A stretch of DNA of 64,000 nt from Gracilaria gracilis (Eukaryota > Rhodophyta > Florideophyceae > Gracilariales > Gracilariaceae), in NCBI GenBank assembly GCA_030374805.1, contig JARGSG010000051.1, positions 124,001-188,000 on the forward strand. The letters are read 5' to 3'. The notes under the pieces are model-generated. The model ran no database searches. It was not told the DNA's origin and was given only the letters and a program-made list of their open reading frames with translations. Positions 20,570 to 33,200 of the stretch are shown here, in pieces (the first letter of the stretch is position 1; each line of letters begins with the position of its first letter). The position numbers were made by a program, and so were the translations under genes.

Positions 20570-21560
20570 GTGCCCTTGCAGAGAAAATCTCCTCCAGGAC
20601 GAGGAAAGTTTCAATTTTCCGGTTTTGCGGGTCAGAAGCTGTTCAATATCTGTTACGCTCGTACGCAACAGGACGCCCCATTCAGAAGACAATCCTTGCG
20701 CTCCGCAACACGAAAAAACGCCCAAAGCAATCGTAGACCGACTACTCAGTACAACTGAACAAGGCCTTTAACCGTTTTGGCAATGTTTTCCCCGCTAGCG
20801 AGCTTTGCACGATGTTCATTTACGGATTAAATCCGGCTGTTTGTCCCCTTATTGCTCAAACCCGTGAGCAAAGAAGGAAGTTCAGTTACATCGAGTTGAT
20901 CCAATACGCGAGAACGGAAGAAGACTCTCTGCGAGCTCGCTGCGGTACCCCGATCACATCTAAGGCCTTACACATAAAAGCCGCCCCGTCATCAGTTTTC
21001 ATGCTCGTCTGTGTTCTCGGAAATGAATTTTCGCATTCAAAAATGCTAGTTTTGGTGACCGATTATCTGGTGACTTTTTCCAATTTTTTTTCCGATATTT
21101 GGGTTGGATATGAGGAAATACGTATTTGGTATGCTAGTTTGACATTCAATATTTGCAGTTCTGGAAATGCCCCAGTTCCATAACTAGCATATTTGAAATT
21201 CTAAAACTGGCGAGTTTCCAGAACTGCAAATTTTGGATGTCAAACTAGCACACCAAATACGTATTTCCTCATATCCAACCCAAATATCGGAAACAAATTG
21301 GAAAAAGTCACCAGATAATCGGTCACCAAAACCAGCATTTTTGAATGTGAAATTCCAGTTCCGAGAACACAGACGCTGCCCCGGGATTACACTCGTAACG
21401 AGGTTAATAATCTACACCTAAACGAGGATGAACTACTGTCCATCCTTACCACCGAGCTCCCGTCGACAACAGTCCTCTCGTTTGAAACGGATACCCAATG
21501 GCTTTACACAGGACAGCCCCGCGTTCGCTGGCCTCAAGTTTCGTACGCAACGTCGATTTT
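20570..21560 (+). pseudogene. Ty3/gypsy gag relic, split by a foldback element
   Basis: The translation AVQYLLRSYATGRPIQKTIL near 20,640, TDYSVQLNKAFNRFGNVFPA near 20,740 and CTMFIYGLNPAVCPL near 20,810 correspond closely to gag of the intact gypsy element at 29,265-29,480, at roughly half identity in this stretch. Frames are broken (TAG near 20,735). After the foldback element, TTELPSTT at about 21,450 matches the gag at 29,720. This is an older, related retrotransposon. Confidence 0.75.
21006..21375. mobile_element. 370-bp foldback (MITE-like) element inside the gag relic
   Basis: The two halves are inverted repeats of about 160 bases each, starting CGTCTGTGTTCTCGGA at 21006 and ending with its exact complement at 21375, with a short unpaired centre near 21,185-21,210. 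It interrupts the gag relic and encodes nothing. It contains AATGCTAGTTTTGGTG, identical over 16 bases to the inner end of transposon copy 2 near 21,567, so it may be mobilised by the same or a related transposase. Confidence 0.75.
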
Positions 21561-21872
21561 ATCGGAATGCTAGTTTTGGTGTCAAAAAGGACCGAATTAA
21601 AATGATAAAAAAACCGGTGAATTTATCAAAATTTGGATGTGCTTAATTTCCGAAAATATTTCCATATTTCTACTTGTGCTAGTTTGTGTGGAAAGAATCA
21701 TTCACGAGTATTTCCATCATTGCTAGTTTGCATGGAAGAAAAACTAGCATGTTACCTCCGTTCATGCTAGTTTCCGAACACAATGTAAGAGTGTAAGTGG
21801 CATATATTTACAACTTTACGGTGAAAAATAGGGACTTATATATCTCCGAATAGGGACATATTTACATAGATA

Positions 21873-22634
21873 GCTGCTTATTAAATACGATTAGAAGAAT
21901 ACAAAACCTTCGAATAGGAACTCTCTATAGAGATGCAGCACATCTATTCAACTACTCTCATATCAGATATCGGCCGTTTATTCTCTCACTTTTGACACGC
22001 TTTCCCATCCCGTGCCACCTCCCTCATCACTCCGTGCCACCCTCCGTGCGCCATATTACGCTCCCCACCACTACGTACCCCCCTCTCCCCCAACACCCCC
22101 ACACCGCTCCCCGCCATGCCTAATTGCTGCTTTGAAGGCTGCTCCTTCTTCGCTCGCACCATCCCCGCCATTCAAAGGCACCAAAGAAGATGCCCCAACC
22201 GTCTCACTGCCAACAAGCGTTTCCTCTCTCCCAGCGGCAACGTCTCTCACTTCGCTGCTTATTAAATACGATTAGAGGAGTACAAACCCTTCGAATAGGA
22301 ACTCTCTATAGAGATGCAGCACATCTATTCAACAACTATCATATCAGATATCGGCCGTTTATTCTCTCACTTTTGACACGCTTTCCCATCACGTGCCACC
22401 TCCCTCATCACTCCGTGCCACCCTCCGTGCGCCATATTACGCTCCCCACCACTACGTACCCCCCTATCCCCCAACCCCCCCACACCGCTCCCCGCCATGC
22501 CTAATTGCTGCTTTGAAGGCTGCTCCTTCTTCGCTCGCACCATCCCCGCCATTCAAATGCACCAAAGAAGATGCCCCAACCGTCTCAATGCCAACAAGCG
22601 TTTCCTCGCTCCCGGCGGCAACGTCCTTCACTTC
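21873..22634. repeat. 381-bp tandem duplication within copy 2
   Basis: Two units, 21,873-22,253 and 22,254-22,634, each begin GCTGCTTATTAAATACGATT and contain the transposase promoter region and the first about 45 codons with the zinc finger. The first unit is a dead-end start; only the second leads into the transposase frame. Copy 1 has a single unit. Confidence 0.85.
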
Positions 22635-25600
22635 CCCCGACGCACAAAGCGTCACAAGTCCACCCCCCTACTCCCACCACCACCCCCGCCTCCTCTCTCT
22701 AATCGCCCTTCCGATAACGTCCCCATCACTGACGACGACTCCTACCACCAGCAGCAGCTCTCCCTCTCCGCCCACACCTACCATATCGTAGGCACCCCCC
22801 TCTGCTCTCTCTCCCCTCCCCACCTCCTCCACCGCCCCTCTCCTTCGCTCTCCTCAACAACCTACACCTCGAACGAATGGTCCTCTACATCTCTTCCATC
22901 GCTTCCACCTTCGGCCTCCGCAAGGCCGACGAACTCATCTCTCTCCTCTACGACCCCTCCTTCTCCAAGTCAGCCTTCCACAACGCCGTCTCCTCCGCCT
23001 CCCAGTGTCTCAAACTTCAAACAAACATCTTCCAACACCGAGTCACCAACATCGGTTTCACCCCCACCACCCTCCACGACCCACAGCACCTCTTCACAGC
23101 CACCATCTTCCGGAAGGATGCTACCCAAGTCCTTAAAGAACAACTTGCACTCGCACACTCTGACAACACCTTCTTCCACCACTTCCCCCATACAACCTCC
23201 TCCGGCTCTTCCGCTTCCTCTCACCCCATGGCTTCCTCCCTCGAAAAGAAGCCATACAAGCCCTCAAGCACGCAATCATGCAGTCTTCCAATAACTCATG
23301 CATCTGGCACACCCCTGAGAACACCGGCATCGACTCCTTCATGGGCTTCGTTCAAGTATTCTCCGACAAGTCTTCCACCTCCCTCAAATCATCTTCCATC
23401 ACCTCCTACCCCCTTCACATCACCTTCCTCAATGTCTCCTACTCCTTCCGTCGCAAATGTATCAGCGACAACCTCACCCTTCTCGTATACCTTCCAGCCA
23501 TTTTCAATCTCGCCACCTTCTCTCAAGACCCCGATACCATCCCCCAAACCTCGTCCAGCATCTCCCGCTCTACCAAATTGCAACGCATCCAACGTGCCAT
23601 CTCCAACCTCCTCGACCCTCTTCTCTTCTCCGGCCTCACCGGTTTCCCCTTCCGTGACGCTAATGTCGTGGCTCGTCATTGTCACCCAATCGCCAGCTAC
23701 TGCGCAGACATCCCAGAAGCAAAGGGCATTCTCGTCATCTCCAACGGCACTCGCCCCCAGCATCCATGCCATCGACATACCGTCCCGCGCTCCGACATCC
23801 ACCTACACATTCCATCCCTCCTCTTCGATCCCAGACCCAAACTATTGGTGCCCGCGAATCTCACTCTACCCTCCTCCAAGATGCTAAAAAGGCCATCCTC
23901 GCCAGAAAGCCGACAATCACCGAGGCACCATGGAAAAGGCCGTTGAAGCAATCCACTCCCTTTCACTCTCAAAATACTCCTCTCTATTCGAATCTTACCT
24001 TCTCCTCAACATCACCCCTCTCATCTCCCCTTACAACATCTTCAACTTCGAACCACTCCATAACTTCTACCTCGGCATCTCCAAGCTCATCAAGCTCGCA
24101 GCCATCGATAGACTCAAGTCAGAATCACTCTTCAATACCCCCCGTTCCTCCAAGTCCCGTTGTTTCTTCAACTCCGTCCGCTCCTCCATCCTGAAAAACG
24201 CGAGCACCATCCTCGCCGCCACCGAAAAAGCACTCCCCAGCCACAGGACTCCACATCGACTTTTCCTCCTCCGACAACGGTCAAACTCTCAACGGTTTCT
24301 TCACTACCGACGGCTTGCGTGGTATGCTCGAAGCAAAAGACTACCGCTCACTCGACATGGTCTTCCCCTTCATCGGCGCCTTCTTCGACCGCTGCTGTGG
24401 CGAGGTCGATGCAGCTCCCATCACTTCCGTTTTCACCTAGTACTCTAATCTTCTCCTCTTCTCCATAAGATACAACACCTCCGCAGAATGGACCGACTCC
24501 CGCCTCACCAACCTCCAATTCCAAATCCGCTTCTTCAAGCGCACAGCCATACTCGTCCTCGGCCCCCACCACACTTCCAGCCTTGGCATTCTCAAGTTCT
24601 ATGTCCTCGACCACATCGTCGAGGACATTCGCCGCTTCAGAGGCCTCCACTTCAACGATGCCGGCATATTCGAACACGCCCACTCCCTCTTCAAGTCACA
24701 CTACTCCAAAACCTCAAAGCGCAGGTCCACCGCACATGAAGAAACCATTCGCACCATCCATCACTCCAACGCCACCAAAGATTGGAATCCCCTTTACACC
24801 AACCCCTCCATCACTTCCTCCACTCCTGCCCTCTCCTCTCCCATCCAATCCCGCCGACCCGGTTTGGTCCGTGATGGAAAACTCATCTCATTCCCTGATC
24901 TCATCACCGCCCACAAACTCCTCCACTCTAATCCTCATTTCAATCCCAAATCTCTACAAGACCTCTTCCCCACCGACACTCTGTCCATCCTCAAACAGAT
25001 TGGAAAACACGCCCTCAATTCATTCATCACCCTTTCTCTCGAAGTCCTAGAACTCTCAGAGAACTCCCCCACTCTCCGTCGCATCCGAATCACCATAGTC
25101 AACTTCGATTACGTCGTCGGCGGTTACATCCCATCACTTGACCACTACATTGTAGAGCGGAACGAGCTCGCGCTCCAGGATTCTGCAGTTCCTCTCATGC
25201 AACGAATATTTGCCGCCCCGTCCTTCGGTCCTTCTAAATCCCCAAAGTTCTCTCACGTCCTCGTCGCAGGCACCAGCTCCTCCAACTCCACCCCCATCGT
25301 CTGGGTCTGCAAACTCATATCTCTTCTCCGCTTCACCCTTCCTTCTTCTACTCCATCTTCCAAGGAGTTCGTTTTCGTCCAGTTCATGGAGCTCGTCCCA
25401 CCAAGCGACGAAGTCAATGTCATGCTCAACTGCGTATGCCTCCGATGGGCAACAGACGACGAACATAACCACACCACCCGTCCAGTTCCCAGCTCCACCC
25501 GCTCCACATCCGACAACGTTTCTACATGGATTGGAGTCATTCCTTTCTCTTCTATCCTTGGCTCCGTTCATGTTCTCCGCCAGAACTACCCCGCACCCCC

Positions 25601-25697
25601 CTTCAATTCCCGCCTCCATTGGCGTTTCCATAGATTCTACCTCAACAGATTCTACCGAGACCCCACCTCCAGGCCCTACCTCCCACCCCCCGCATAG
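22497..25697 (+). pseudogene. Plavaka-like transposase, copy 2
   Basis: This copy has the same blocks as copy 1: zinc finger at 22,497; VQVFSDKSSTSLKS near 23,360; FRDANVVARHCHPIASYC near 23,655; NIFNFEPLHNFYLGISKLIK near 24,035; IFEHAHSLFKSHYSKTS near 24,665; and a tail ending at 25,697. It shares the two frame changes and the TAG near 24,438 with copy 1, and adds private frame shifts near 22,810 and 23,240. A DDE transposase is the expected function, lost here. Confidence 0.75.
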
Positions 25698-25847
25698 CAC
25701 TCATTCCATATGATTTTCATAAACCAATCACTACTACCCTCTTCCAAAGGAAAGATTGGAGATAGGTATGGGATGAAGAAGATATACCACCTCTTCATCA
25801 TCCCACAGCTATTTCCACTCCTCCCACTCTTATTCAACCTACCCTCT

Positions 25848-27170
25848 CCCCTCTCCTTCTTCTGCCCCACCCCTACCCTCTGCGCGGTGCCCAACCAAAC
25901 GACTGAAACTGGGTTCCCCCGTTCGGCACGCTGCTATGTAGCAATCAAGAACCGCTCCCAGTCTGCGCGTAAAATTCGCCATAAAGTATTACTCCCTCAC
26001 CGCTAGATGTACCTTCTCTCTCGATGGAATCCACAGCCCAAACGTCACATTTCTCTCCGAATTTCCGGACACACACCTCGGATCCCCCTCTAAAAACCCA
26101 TCGTTCTCAAACTCTTCGCCGGGCTCGTCACTCACCAATTCCCATGCCACCTTCAATATACCCTCCACCGCCCTCGGCAGATACATCCCATACAATGCAG
26201 AAAACAAGAACTGCCTTTTTTTTCTACGTCCCACACCCTCGTTCATCGTTTTCACAACACACCCAATCCACGCATCAGGTCTGGCGAGGTGCATCACCGT
26301 CCCATCTACGTAATGCTTTTTCCCCATTACATTTGGTCTCCACTGCGTATCCCATGTAATTTTCTAACACTGCCACCGCCATTCCGTTCTTGAAATACTT
26401 TTCTTCATCATCACAGTTCCACTGTGAGGCATGCACAGTTGACCCAGAGTACGCACGATCTTCGAAACGGCTCATTCTCCACGCACACAACTTGTTCATC
26501 CCATCTTCTTCACTCCCCACAAGCTTCTCGCCAGCCTCGTCCATCTGCTTTTTGAACTCCTCACCAAGCTCCGTCCGCTAGCTAGTCTTCGACCGCTTCG
26601 CACTCAGATCATATCCCAGTGAAAAGATTAATCTGTCTCGAGCAGCCCGCTTTCGCACCCCAATCACATCGCTTATCGTCTGCTTCATCCGCTGCTTCAG
26701 ACACTTGTCCGCGTTTACATTCTCCACGCACTTTTGTTTCCTCCCCGCTTCCTTTATCGTCTCCCACGTCTCTCCCATTATTTCTGTCTCGACCACATAC
26801 TTCAACAACACATCACTTCCACCCTCTGTCGATGGTGTGTACGCCCTCATCTCATATGCAACCTGAATTGGGCACCTAGGTACCATCTCCCTCTTCCCAA
26901 CTACAAACATGCTCACCTCTCTACTTTCTCCCACCGTCCCAATCCTGTTCATCCGGCTTCTACCAACGGTTTCCATGTCGAAACAAAGTTCTCACGCCTC
27001 CAACTTCGCATAATGAAGAATCCTATCATATACAGCCCTTGCGAATCCATAAATACAGTCTTTCACTCCAATATCATACTTCCGGCGCCCTCTCACCTTC
27101 TTTTCTCCACCACCTCGCTTCTTTCCCTTCACTGCCTCCCGGAGACTTTCGATCAACACATTTTTTGTTC
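25848..27170 (-). pseudogene. transposon ORF A, copy 2, C-terminal part
   Basis: The minus-strand equivalent of 14,085-15,411 in copy 1. Readable segments are 26,976-26,578 (MFVVGKREMVPRCPIQVAYE), 26,544-26,275 (FKKQMDEAGEKLVG) and 26,327-25,989. A TAG near 26,578 is private to this copy, and a one-base loss near 26,312 shifts the frame. Where copy 1 has TAG at 14,890, this copy reads LENYMGYAVETK without a stop. Confidence 0.55.
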
Positions 27171-27175
27171 AATTT

Positions 27176-27964
27176 TGTAGTGCAACGCCCTCGTGAAAGG
27201 ATTCTGTGGGCACTTGTTCATAGTTCCGGTGAACCGGGTAGCTACCTATATGAATAGGGTGGCGACCACTAGAGTGGGTAAGTCCGTGTGACACGTGGAG
27301 TGCAGGAGGTTGGCCACATACACGTGGAGGTTGTGCCACACAGGGTGGATAATTACCACTGCATGTGGGTCAATTTAGTTAGTTTATTTAATTCCTTTTG
27401 GGGAGAGCGCCACTACTTAGTGCGCCGGCGACCCTGCCGCCGCACCCAGTAAACCTCCCCCAACCAGGGTTTCGGCTCTAGACTTCACGCCTACGAGCGC
27501 CTCTATCTCCATCAGGAGGAAGGCTCCGTAGCATACGGTAGTCTAACCACCCTGCGTCCTCTAAAGGAACCCAGTTTGGGAGTATTCTACCAACCGCTGT
27601 CGCGTTTCGCCCTTGTATAAGGTGTCCCCCGGCTTTGCCGTTTTCCTTAGTCACTCTCGTGACTTCTCCGTCTTTTCCCCTTTCTTTTCGGGTTGTTCTC
27701 CGCGACCCGTGGCTTGTGCTGGCACTCGGCCACGCTTGCAACCTCTGTGGAAACACCGCCTCATCTGAGGATACACACACACCGTTTACACGGATCCAAC
27801 CTTCAGGTTTACCTTCCTACGCCTGGCGTGAAGGGTGGCCTCGGCCTTACAAACCGACTCTGTCGTGTCATCCCCTGGAAGGGTTCTGCTTGCTGTGCTA
27901 CCTCGTGTGAGGGAGATCCCGAACGTCTTCGTGGTTCTTTCCCCTTTTGGCGCATTGTACTACA
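27176..27964 (+). repeat. 5' LTR
   Basis: Begins TGTAGTGCAA and ends TTGTACTACA, a terminal inverted repeat with one mismatch here and perfect in the 3' LTR. It contains TATATGAATAGG near 27,247 and TTAGTTTATTTAATTCC near 27,380 as possible promoter elements. The LTR end lies three bases before the primer-binding site. Confidence 0.95.
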
Positions 27965-27967
27965 AAC

Positions 27968-27981
27968 TGGTCTCCCGACTT
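27968..27981 (+). other. putative primer-binding site
   Basis: TGGTCTCCCGACTT starts three bases after the LTR. TGG is the expected complement of a tRNA 3' CCA end. It is not the common initiator-methionine site; I cannot name the tRNA without the organism's tRNA set. Confidence 0.5.
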
Positions 27982-28071
27982 ACAAGGTTTTTGTTTGTGC
28001 TGTTCCTCTTTTGAGGTGATTTCTACTTGTTCCGGAAGATTCCGTTGTATCCCGTTGAACTGTTTTTACCG

Positions 28072-30245
28072 ATGTCTCGGAAGCCATCTGGGGCGGAGCC
28101 GGCGGTAACCCGCAGCCGCTCCCACGATGGTGGGGATGTTCCCGATGATCGGGTGTTTTCAAGGATCCCGATTCGGGCTGGTTCAACCCTCGCCGCGAGG
28201 GTTTCCTCTCGAGCATCGAGTCAAAACCGGGAACCCCGGGACCTTCCATTGCCTCCGTTGGCCACTTCTCGACCCGCCGCTGGGCCTGCTCCAGTCGCCG
28301 CTGGTGCCCCTCAGGCGTCCCAGCCGACTACCGCTGGTGCGGAATCCGTGCCTCGTCGTGAGGTTCTTGCTAACACCCCCCAGGGGACTTCCCTGGAGGA
28401 CCAGGTGCGCACTTTGCGTGCCGCCCATATTGCCCTGGTAGGGGAATTTCGAACCCTCCGTGAGGTGGTCGAGAGTACCCCTGCAAGGGATGTTGCTGAA
28501 GACCTCCGCGTCCTGCGGTCTGATGTCAACACTATGTTGGAGTGTTTGGGGTCCCCCCTGCCTTCGTAGAAGGGATTGAGGAGCGATTCAATCGCGTCCG
28601 TGCCCGTCTTGAGACGTTGGAACAAACCATAATTATGGATAATAACTCTCCGGACGATCCGGTTGGTGCTGTGTCACAACGCGACCAGCGCGCTAGAAAA
28701 GGCAAAGGCCGCCGTAGGCGGAAACCCAAACGCAACAACGATCATTTAGATACACCGACTTCGTCGGATTCCAACCCGAGTGACTCGGATGGGTCTACAT
28801 CTACAGACTCCGAGTCGGTGGATGGTCGCCGTGGGCGCTCTTCCCGCTCAAAGCGGTCGTCTGCCACCCAGGTGGTGATTCGTTCCCGTACAAAGGGTAG
28901 AAGATACTCCGGACTCCGGGAATTGAAGCCTACGAATAGGATGTACCGCAAGCTACTTTCATACCTATACTATCGGTTGGAAGACTTCTCTTTGGAGCGT
29001 ACACCCCGTGGAACGGGAAGAGTGAAAGACTGCATCAAGCGAATGCAGCTTTCACTCCGTAATCAGACATTTTCTGGAGAGTATCCAATTCTGGTATTGG
29101 ATTTCCTCGCCCGCTTTGTCGCGGAAGCCGATATACTCGGGATGAACGAAGGACAAGCCTACTTGGCGCTGCCGTACTTTTTACGGGAGGTGGCCGAAGA
29201 CCAATATCACTCTGTAAGAGGTTCTACTAGGGCCTCCGAAGGAGGAGTGACGTGCTGGCCTGAAGCCGTCCAATATCTGTTAAGGTCCTACGCGACGAAT
29301 GATGCCATTCAGTCCGCGATCCTCGCATTGAAGGATACTCGTCAGCGTCCCGACGAGGTTGAAACCGATTATTCGGTACGCCTTAACAAGGCTTTCCACC
29401 GCTGTGGTAATGTCTACCCCGCTGGGGAACGTTGCACGATGTTCATTGATGGGCTGAGCCCAGCCATCAAGTCACTCGTTGCCCGTCGTCGGGAGGACAA
29501 ACCGAGGATCACTTACCTCGAGTTGGTCCAAGCCGCACGCGCGGAAGGTGATGCAGTACGTGCTCGTGTTCCTCATTCGAGGTCGAAGTCCGCGAAGGCG
29601 TTGGCGATGGAGGACCGCTCCCCATCGCTCTTGCTGATAGCGGCTGAACACCCTCAACAGGGATATGACAACGTGCAGCTGGCCCACGGCGAAGTCATCT
29701 CCGTGCCGACTACGGAACTCCCGTCTACGACAGATACTTCGTTAGATACAGCACTGGTCGACCCAGCGCTGTATGCGAACAACCGTCGTGTGACGGCGCC
29801 TCCTATCCCATATTCGAATGGAGGTACCCGTTTTCAACGGCCTGGATGGAGAGACCCCCGCTCTGCGGTTCGTTTTGCCGAAGTTCGGAAAGGTAACCTG
29901 CAAGCAGGAGTATTGCGTTTGATATGCCAACTGTGCTATACACACGGTCACACATCACCGCAATGTCTCCTCTCTCTGAGGGAAATGGGCAAAGTAGTGT
30001 CGAACTACGAAGCCCTCACTCCAGAGGAGAAGCGCACGGTGCCCATCGCATCGTACTTGCGCGCGAAGTTGGACCTGTCGCATGCTCTTCCGCCTGCGCG
30101 GTCTGTCCCGATGAAGTCGGATGTCCCCGCTCCGCAGGCGTACGTTCAAAACACCACTCACGTTGAAAACCCTCAACGAGGAACCCAAGCCCTCGTCGTT
30201 GAGGAGCCAGAGAAGCCGCCGCAGGCGGAAGCCCAGGAAAACTGA
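28072..30245 (+). pseudogene. gag: gypsy gag polyprotein, one frameshift
   Basis: Starts at ATG 28072 and shifts frame near the C6 run at 28,552-28,557; after that the frame is open from 28542 to 30245. The N-terminus is Ser/Pro/Arg-rich with a predicted coiled coil (SLEDQVRTLRAAHIALVGEF). The central capsid-like domain includes EAVQYLLRSYATNDAIQSA and CTMFIDGLSPAIKSL. A CCHC zinc knuckle (CQLCYTHGHTSPQC) lies near 29,930. It packages element RNA in other gypsy elements. The frameshift lies in a homopolymer and could also be a sequencing error. Confidence 0.85.
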
Positions 30246-30283
30246 ACAAGGGAGTCTCCCCTTCGGGAGAGGCGTCCTCAGAG

Positions 30284-33200
30284 ATGAGGCTGTTGACGCC
30301 AGAGGCGTCGTCGCCTCGCTCCCCGGTGAAAATCCTGTCAAGGAGTGACACCGCAGACGCGGATTCAGAACACTTGGGTGTTCTGCGTCGACCGTGGATA
30401 CGGGTAAAGAATAACCGGATCCCGGATAGAATCATGGTCATGGCCAAGCGTAACTATAAAGTTTACGCCGACCTTGGCCTTAACCCCCAGTTTCTGGTGA
30501 TAACTCTAAGTGTCCTGGATACAGGTGCGGGCCCGAACTTTGTCGTGGAATCCCTTTTGCCTCCGCAGGTGCGGTCTCGAATCCGCGCTGATGCGGTAAT
30601 GGATGTCGCAGATGCGAACAACAATCCGTTAAAAACGGTAGGCACCGTCGACTTGGTCGTAAGGCTGGGCACCATGATGGTGAAGCTTGAATTTATAGTC
30701 TGTCGGTCATTGGCTGCTCCAGTTATACTGGGATGTGATTACTGCGACAGGTTTGTCGATGCAATCAGGCCCCGCCTCAGGCGTGTTGAACTTGACGACG
30801 GATCGTCTTTTCCGATTGTTCGGCGTCCCCTGAAGCGGGCTCCGCGGAAGCAAGTTCCACTCCCTGCGGCACAGGAACCACCTCCGGCGCGCCGGGAATC
30901 TACGAAGCTACCCGTCGCTGCGTCTGTGTCGATACCGCCTGAGTCGCAGGTAATGGTGCAGGTCAATTCCCTTCAACACGGTCTTCGGGTTGTGCAACCC
31001 ATTTCCTCGTTGTACGAGAGGTGTCAATTAGTCGTTGCGAATGGTGTTGTGCAGGTCACACCAGATATCCCGTTTCGGGTACTCGTTGCCAACCTTGGCA
31101 GCAAACCCCAGTATCTGGCAAAGAACCAAGTAATTGGATCAGTTACCCCGCACCCGCTCGCGATGCTCCCGACGCGGATGACGGCTGCCGATGTTCTCGG
31201 TTTAGTTTCCTCTAAAGAGGTAGTGAGTACAGAGAACTCCGGCGCCCCGTCTAAGGAGGGAGAGGACATTGCCGTTTCAACGGAGAAGATTACCGTATCA
31301 ACGGGGAAGTCACCGAATGATTCGGAATCACACCCTGTATCGACAGGAGAGCGTGGCCCTACAAGCTACGACCGGCTTGACCCGGTGAAGGCTCTCGAAG
31401 AGCTAGACCTCGGTCATGTACCGGATTCGCACCGCGATCGACTCCGTGAGATGTTACGGGAATTTACCACTACGTGGGATGGCTCTCTAGGAGAGGTAAA
31501 TGCAACGGAACACCGGATTGAGCTGTTGCCCAACACGCGTCCCGTTGCGCAACCCTCTTATAGGGCAGGACCGAAGGCTCGGCAATAGGAGCAATTTCAA
31601 GTCGACAAGATGCTCCGCGCCGGGGTTATTGAACCCGCTCAATCACTCTGGGCATCCCCAGTTGTACTGGCATTGAAGGCCGACGGTACGTGGCGATTTT
31701 GTGTCGACTACCGTCGGTTGAACGCCGTAATCATACGGGATAGCTACCCGATTCCTCGGATGGACGATTGTATCGACTCGCTTCGCGACGCAACCGTGTT
31801 TACGGCGTTGGATGCCAATTGGGGATATTGGCAAGTCCCTGTAAGGGAAGAAGACCGCGACAAGACAGCCTTCGTCTGTCACTCCGGGTCCTACCGCTTC
31901 AAGCGGATGCCGTTTGGGTTGACCAACGCTCCTGCTACGTTCCAACGAGCGGTCGATATCCTGCTCCACAGGTTCAAGTGGCGGTCGTGTTTGGTATACC
32001 TGGATGACATCATTGTCTTCTCAGATAACCTCGACGACCACCTCACCCACGTGCGGGAAGTTCTTACCGTTTTACGGGATGCTGGGATAACCCTCAAGCT
32101 GAGGAAGTGTGAGTTCTTCACGGATACTATCAAGTATCTTGGTCACGTTATCCGTCCTGGACGGTTGTCGATCGAGGAAGCTCGCGTCAAATCCTTAGTG
32201 AGGGCAAAGGAACCCCGTACTCAGACGGAAATGAGGTCCTTCTTAGGACTGGTCAACGTCTATCGACAGTTTATCCCGAACTTTTCGGATATCGCGGCGC
32301 CCCTCAACGCTCTCCTGCGCAAGGGACAACCGCCGAAACTGGAACCCCTAACTCCCGCGCAAGCGGAAGCTTTTAACTCCTTAAAGAAGGCTGTCACGTC
32401 AGCACCGATCCTATCGTTACCCAAATTGGGATTGCCATACTCCGTGGATACGGACTCGAGCGACTACCAAGTCGGTTGCGCTCTTTTCCAAACCACCCCG
32501 GAAGGGGAACGGAAACCCATCGGGTACTGGTCACGCTCGCTCAACGTCCACGAGCGGAACTACTCCGTGTCGGAGAAAGAGTGTTTTGCCGTCGTGTGGG
32601 CACTGACCACTCTTCGCCCCTATCTTATGGGTGTTCACTTTACCGTATATACGGATCACTCCTCGCTGAGGTGGTTAATGAATATCTCTGATCCATCAGG
32701 CCACCTAATGCGGTGGAGACTCCGCTTAGCGGAATATGACTTCACAGTCATATATAAGAAGGGGGCACACAACAAGCAGGCCGACGCACTTTCCTGATTA
32801 CCCACAAGTGAGGAGGCCCTCGCAACCGAGGATGATGACATTCCCTGGTTCGTCGTGGACGGAAGAGAACCGGAGGATCCGGAATGGCCAGAAGATCTGG
32901 ATATGGACGCTGACTTTGACGAACTACTGGCCTCTGATGAGGTCGCTACTGAGAAACCCCCACCGGGGAATTTTGTCCCCATAACTCCAGAGGAACTGGT
33001 TCGAGAACAGTTCGGAGACCCCTTTTGCATAGGGATACGCGCCCGTCTTAACGTTGGTGAAGCACTCCCCTTCGGGGTAAACGACCGAGGTTACCTCGTG
33101 CGGAACGTCGAAGCTACCCCACAAGTCGTGGTGCCGCATTCCCTGCAATCGCGGGTGTTGCATTTAACGCACTACCCGAAGATCGGTGGTCACGCCGGTG

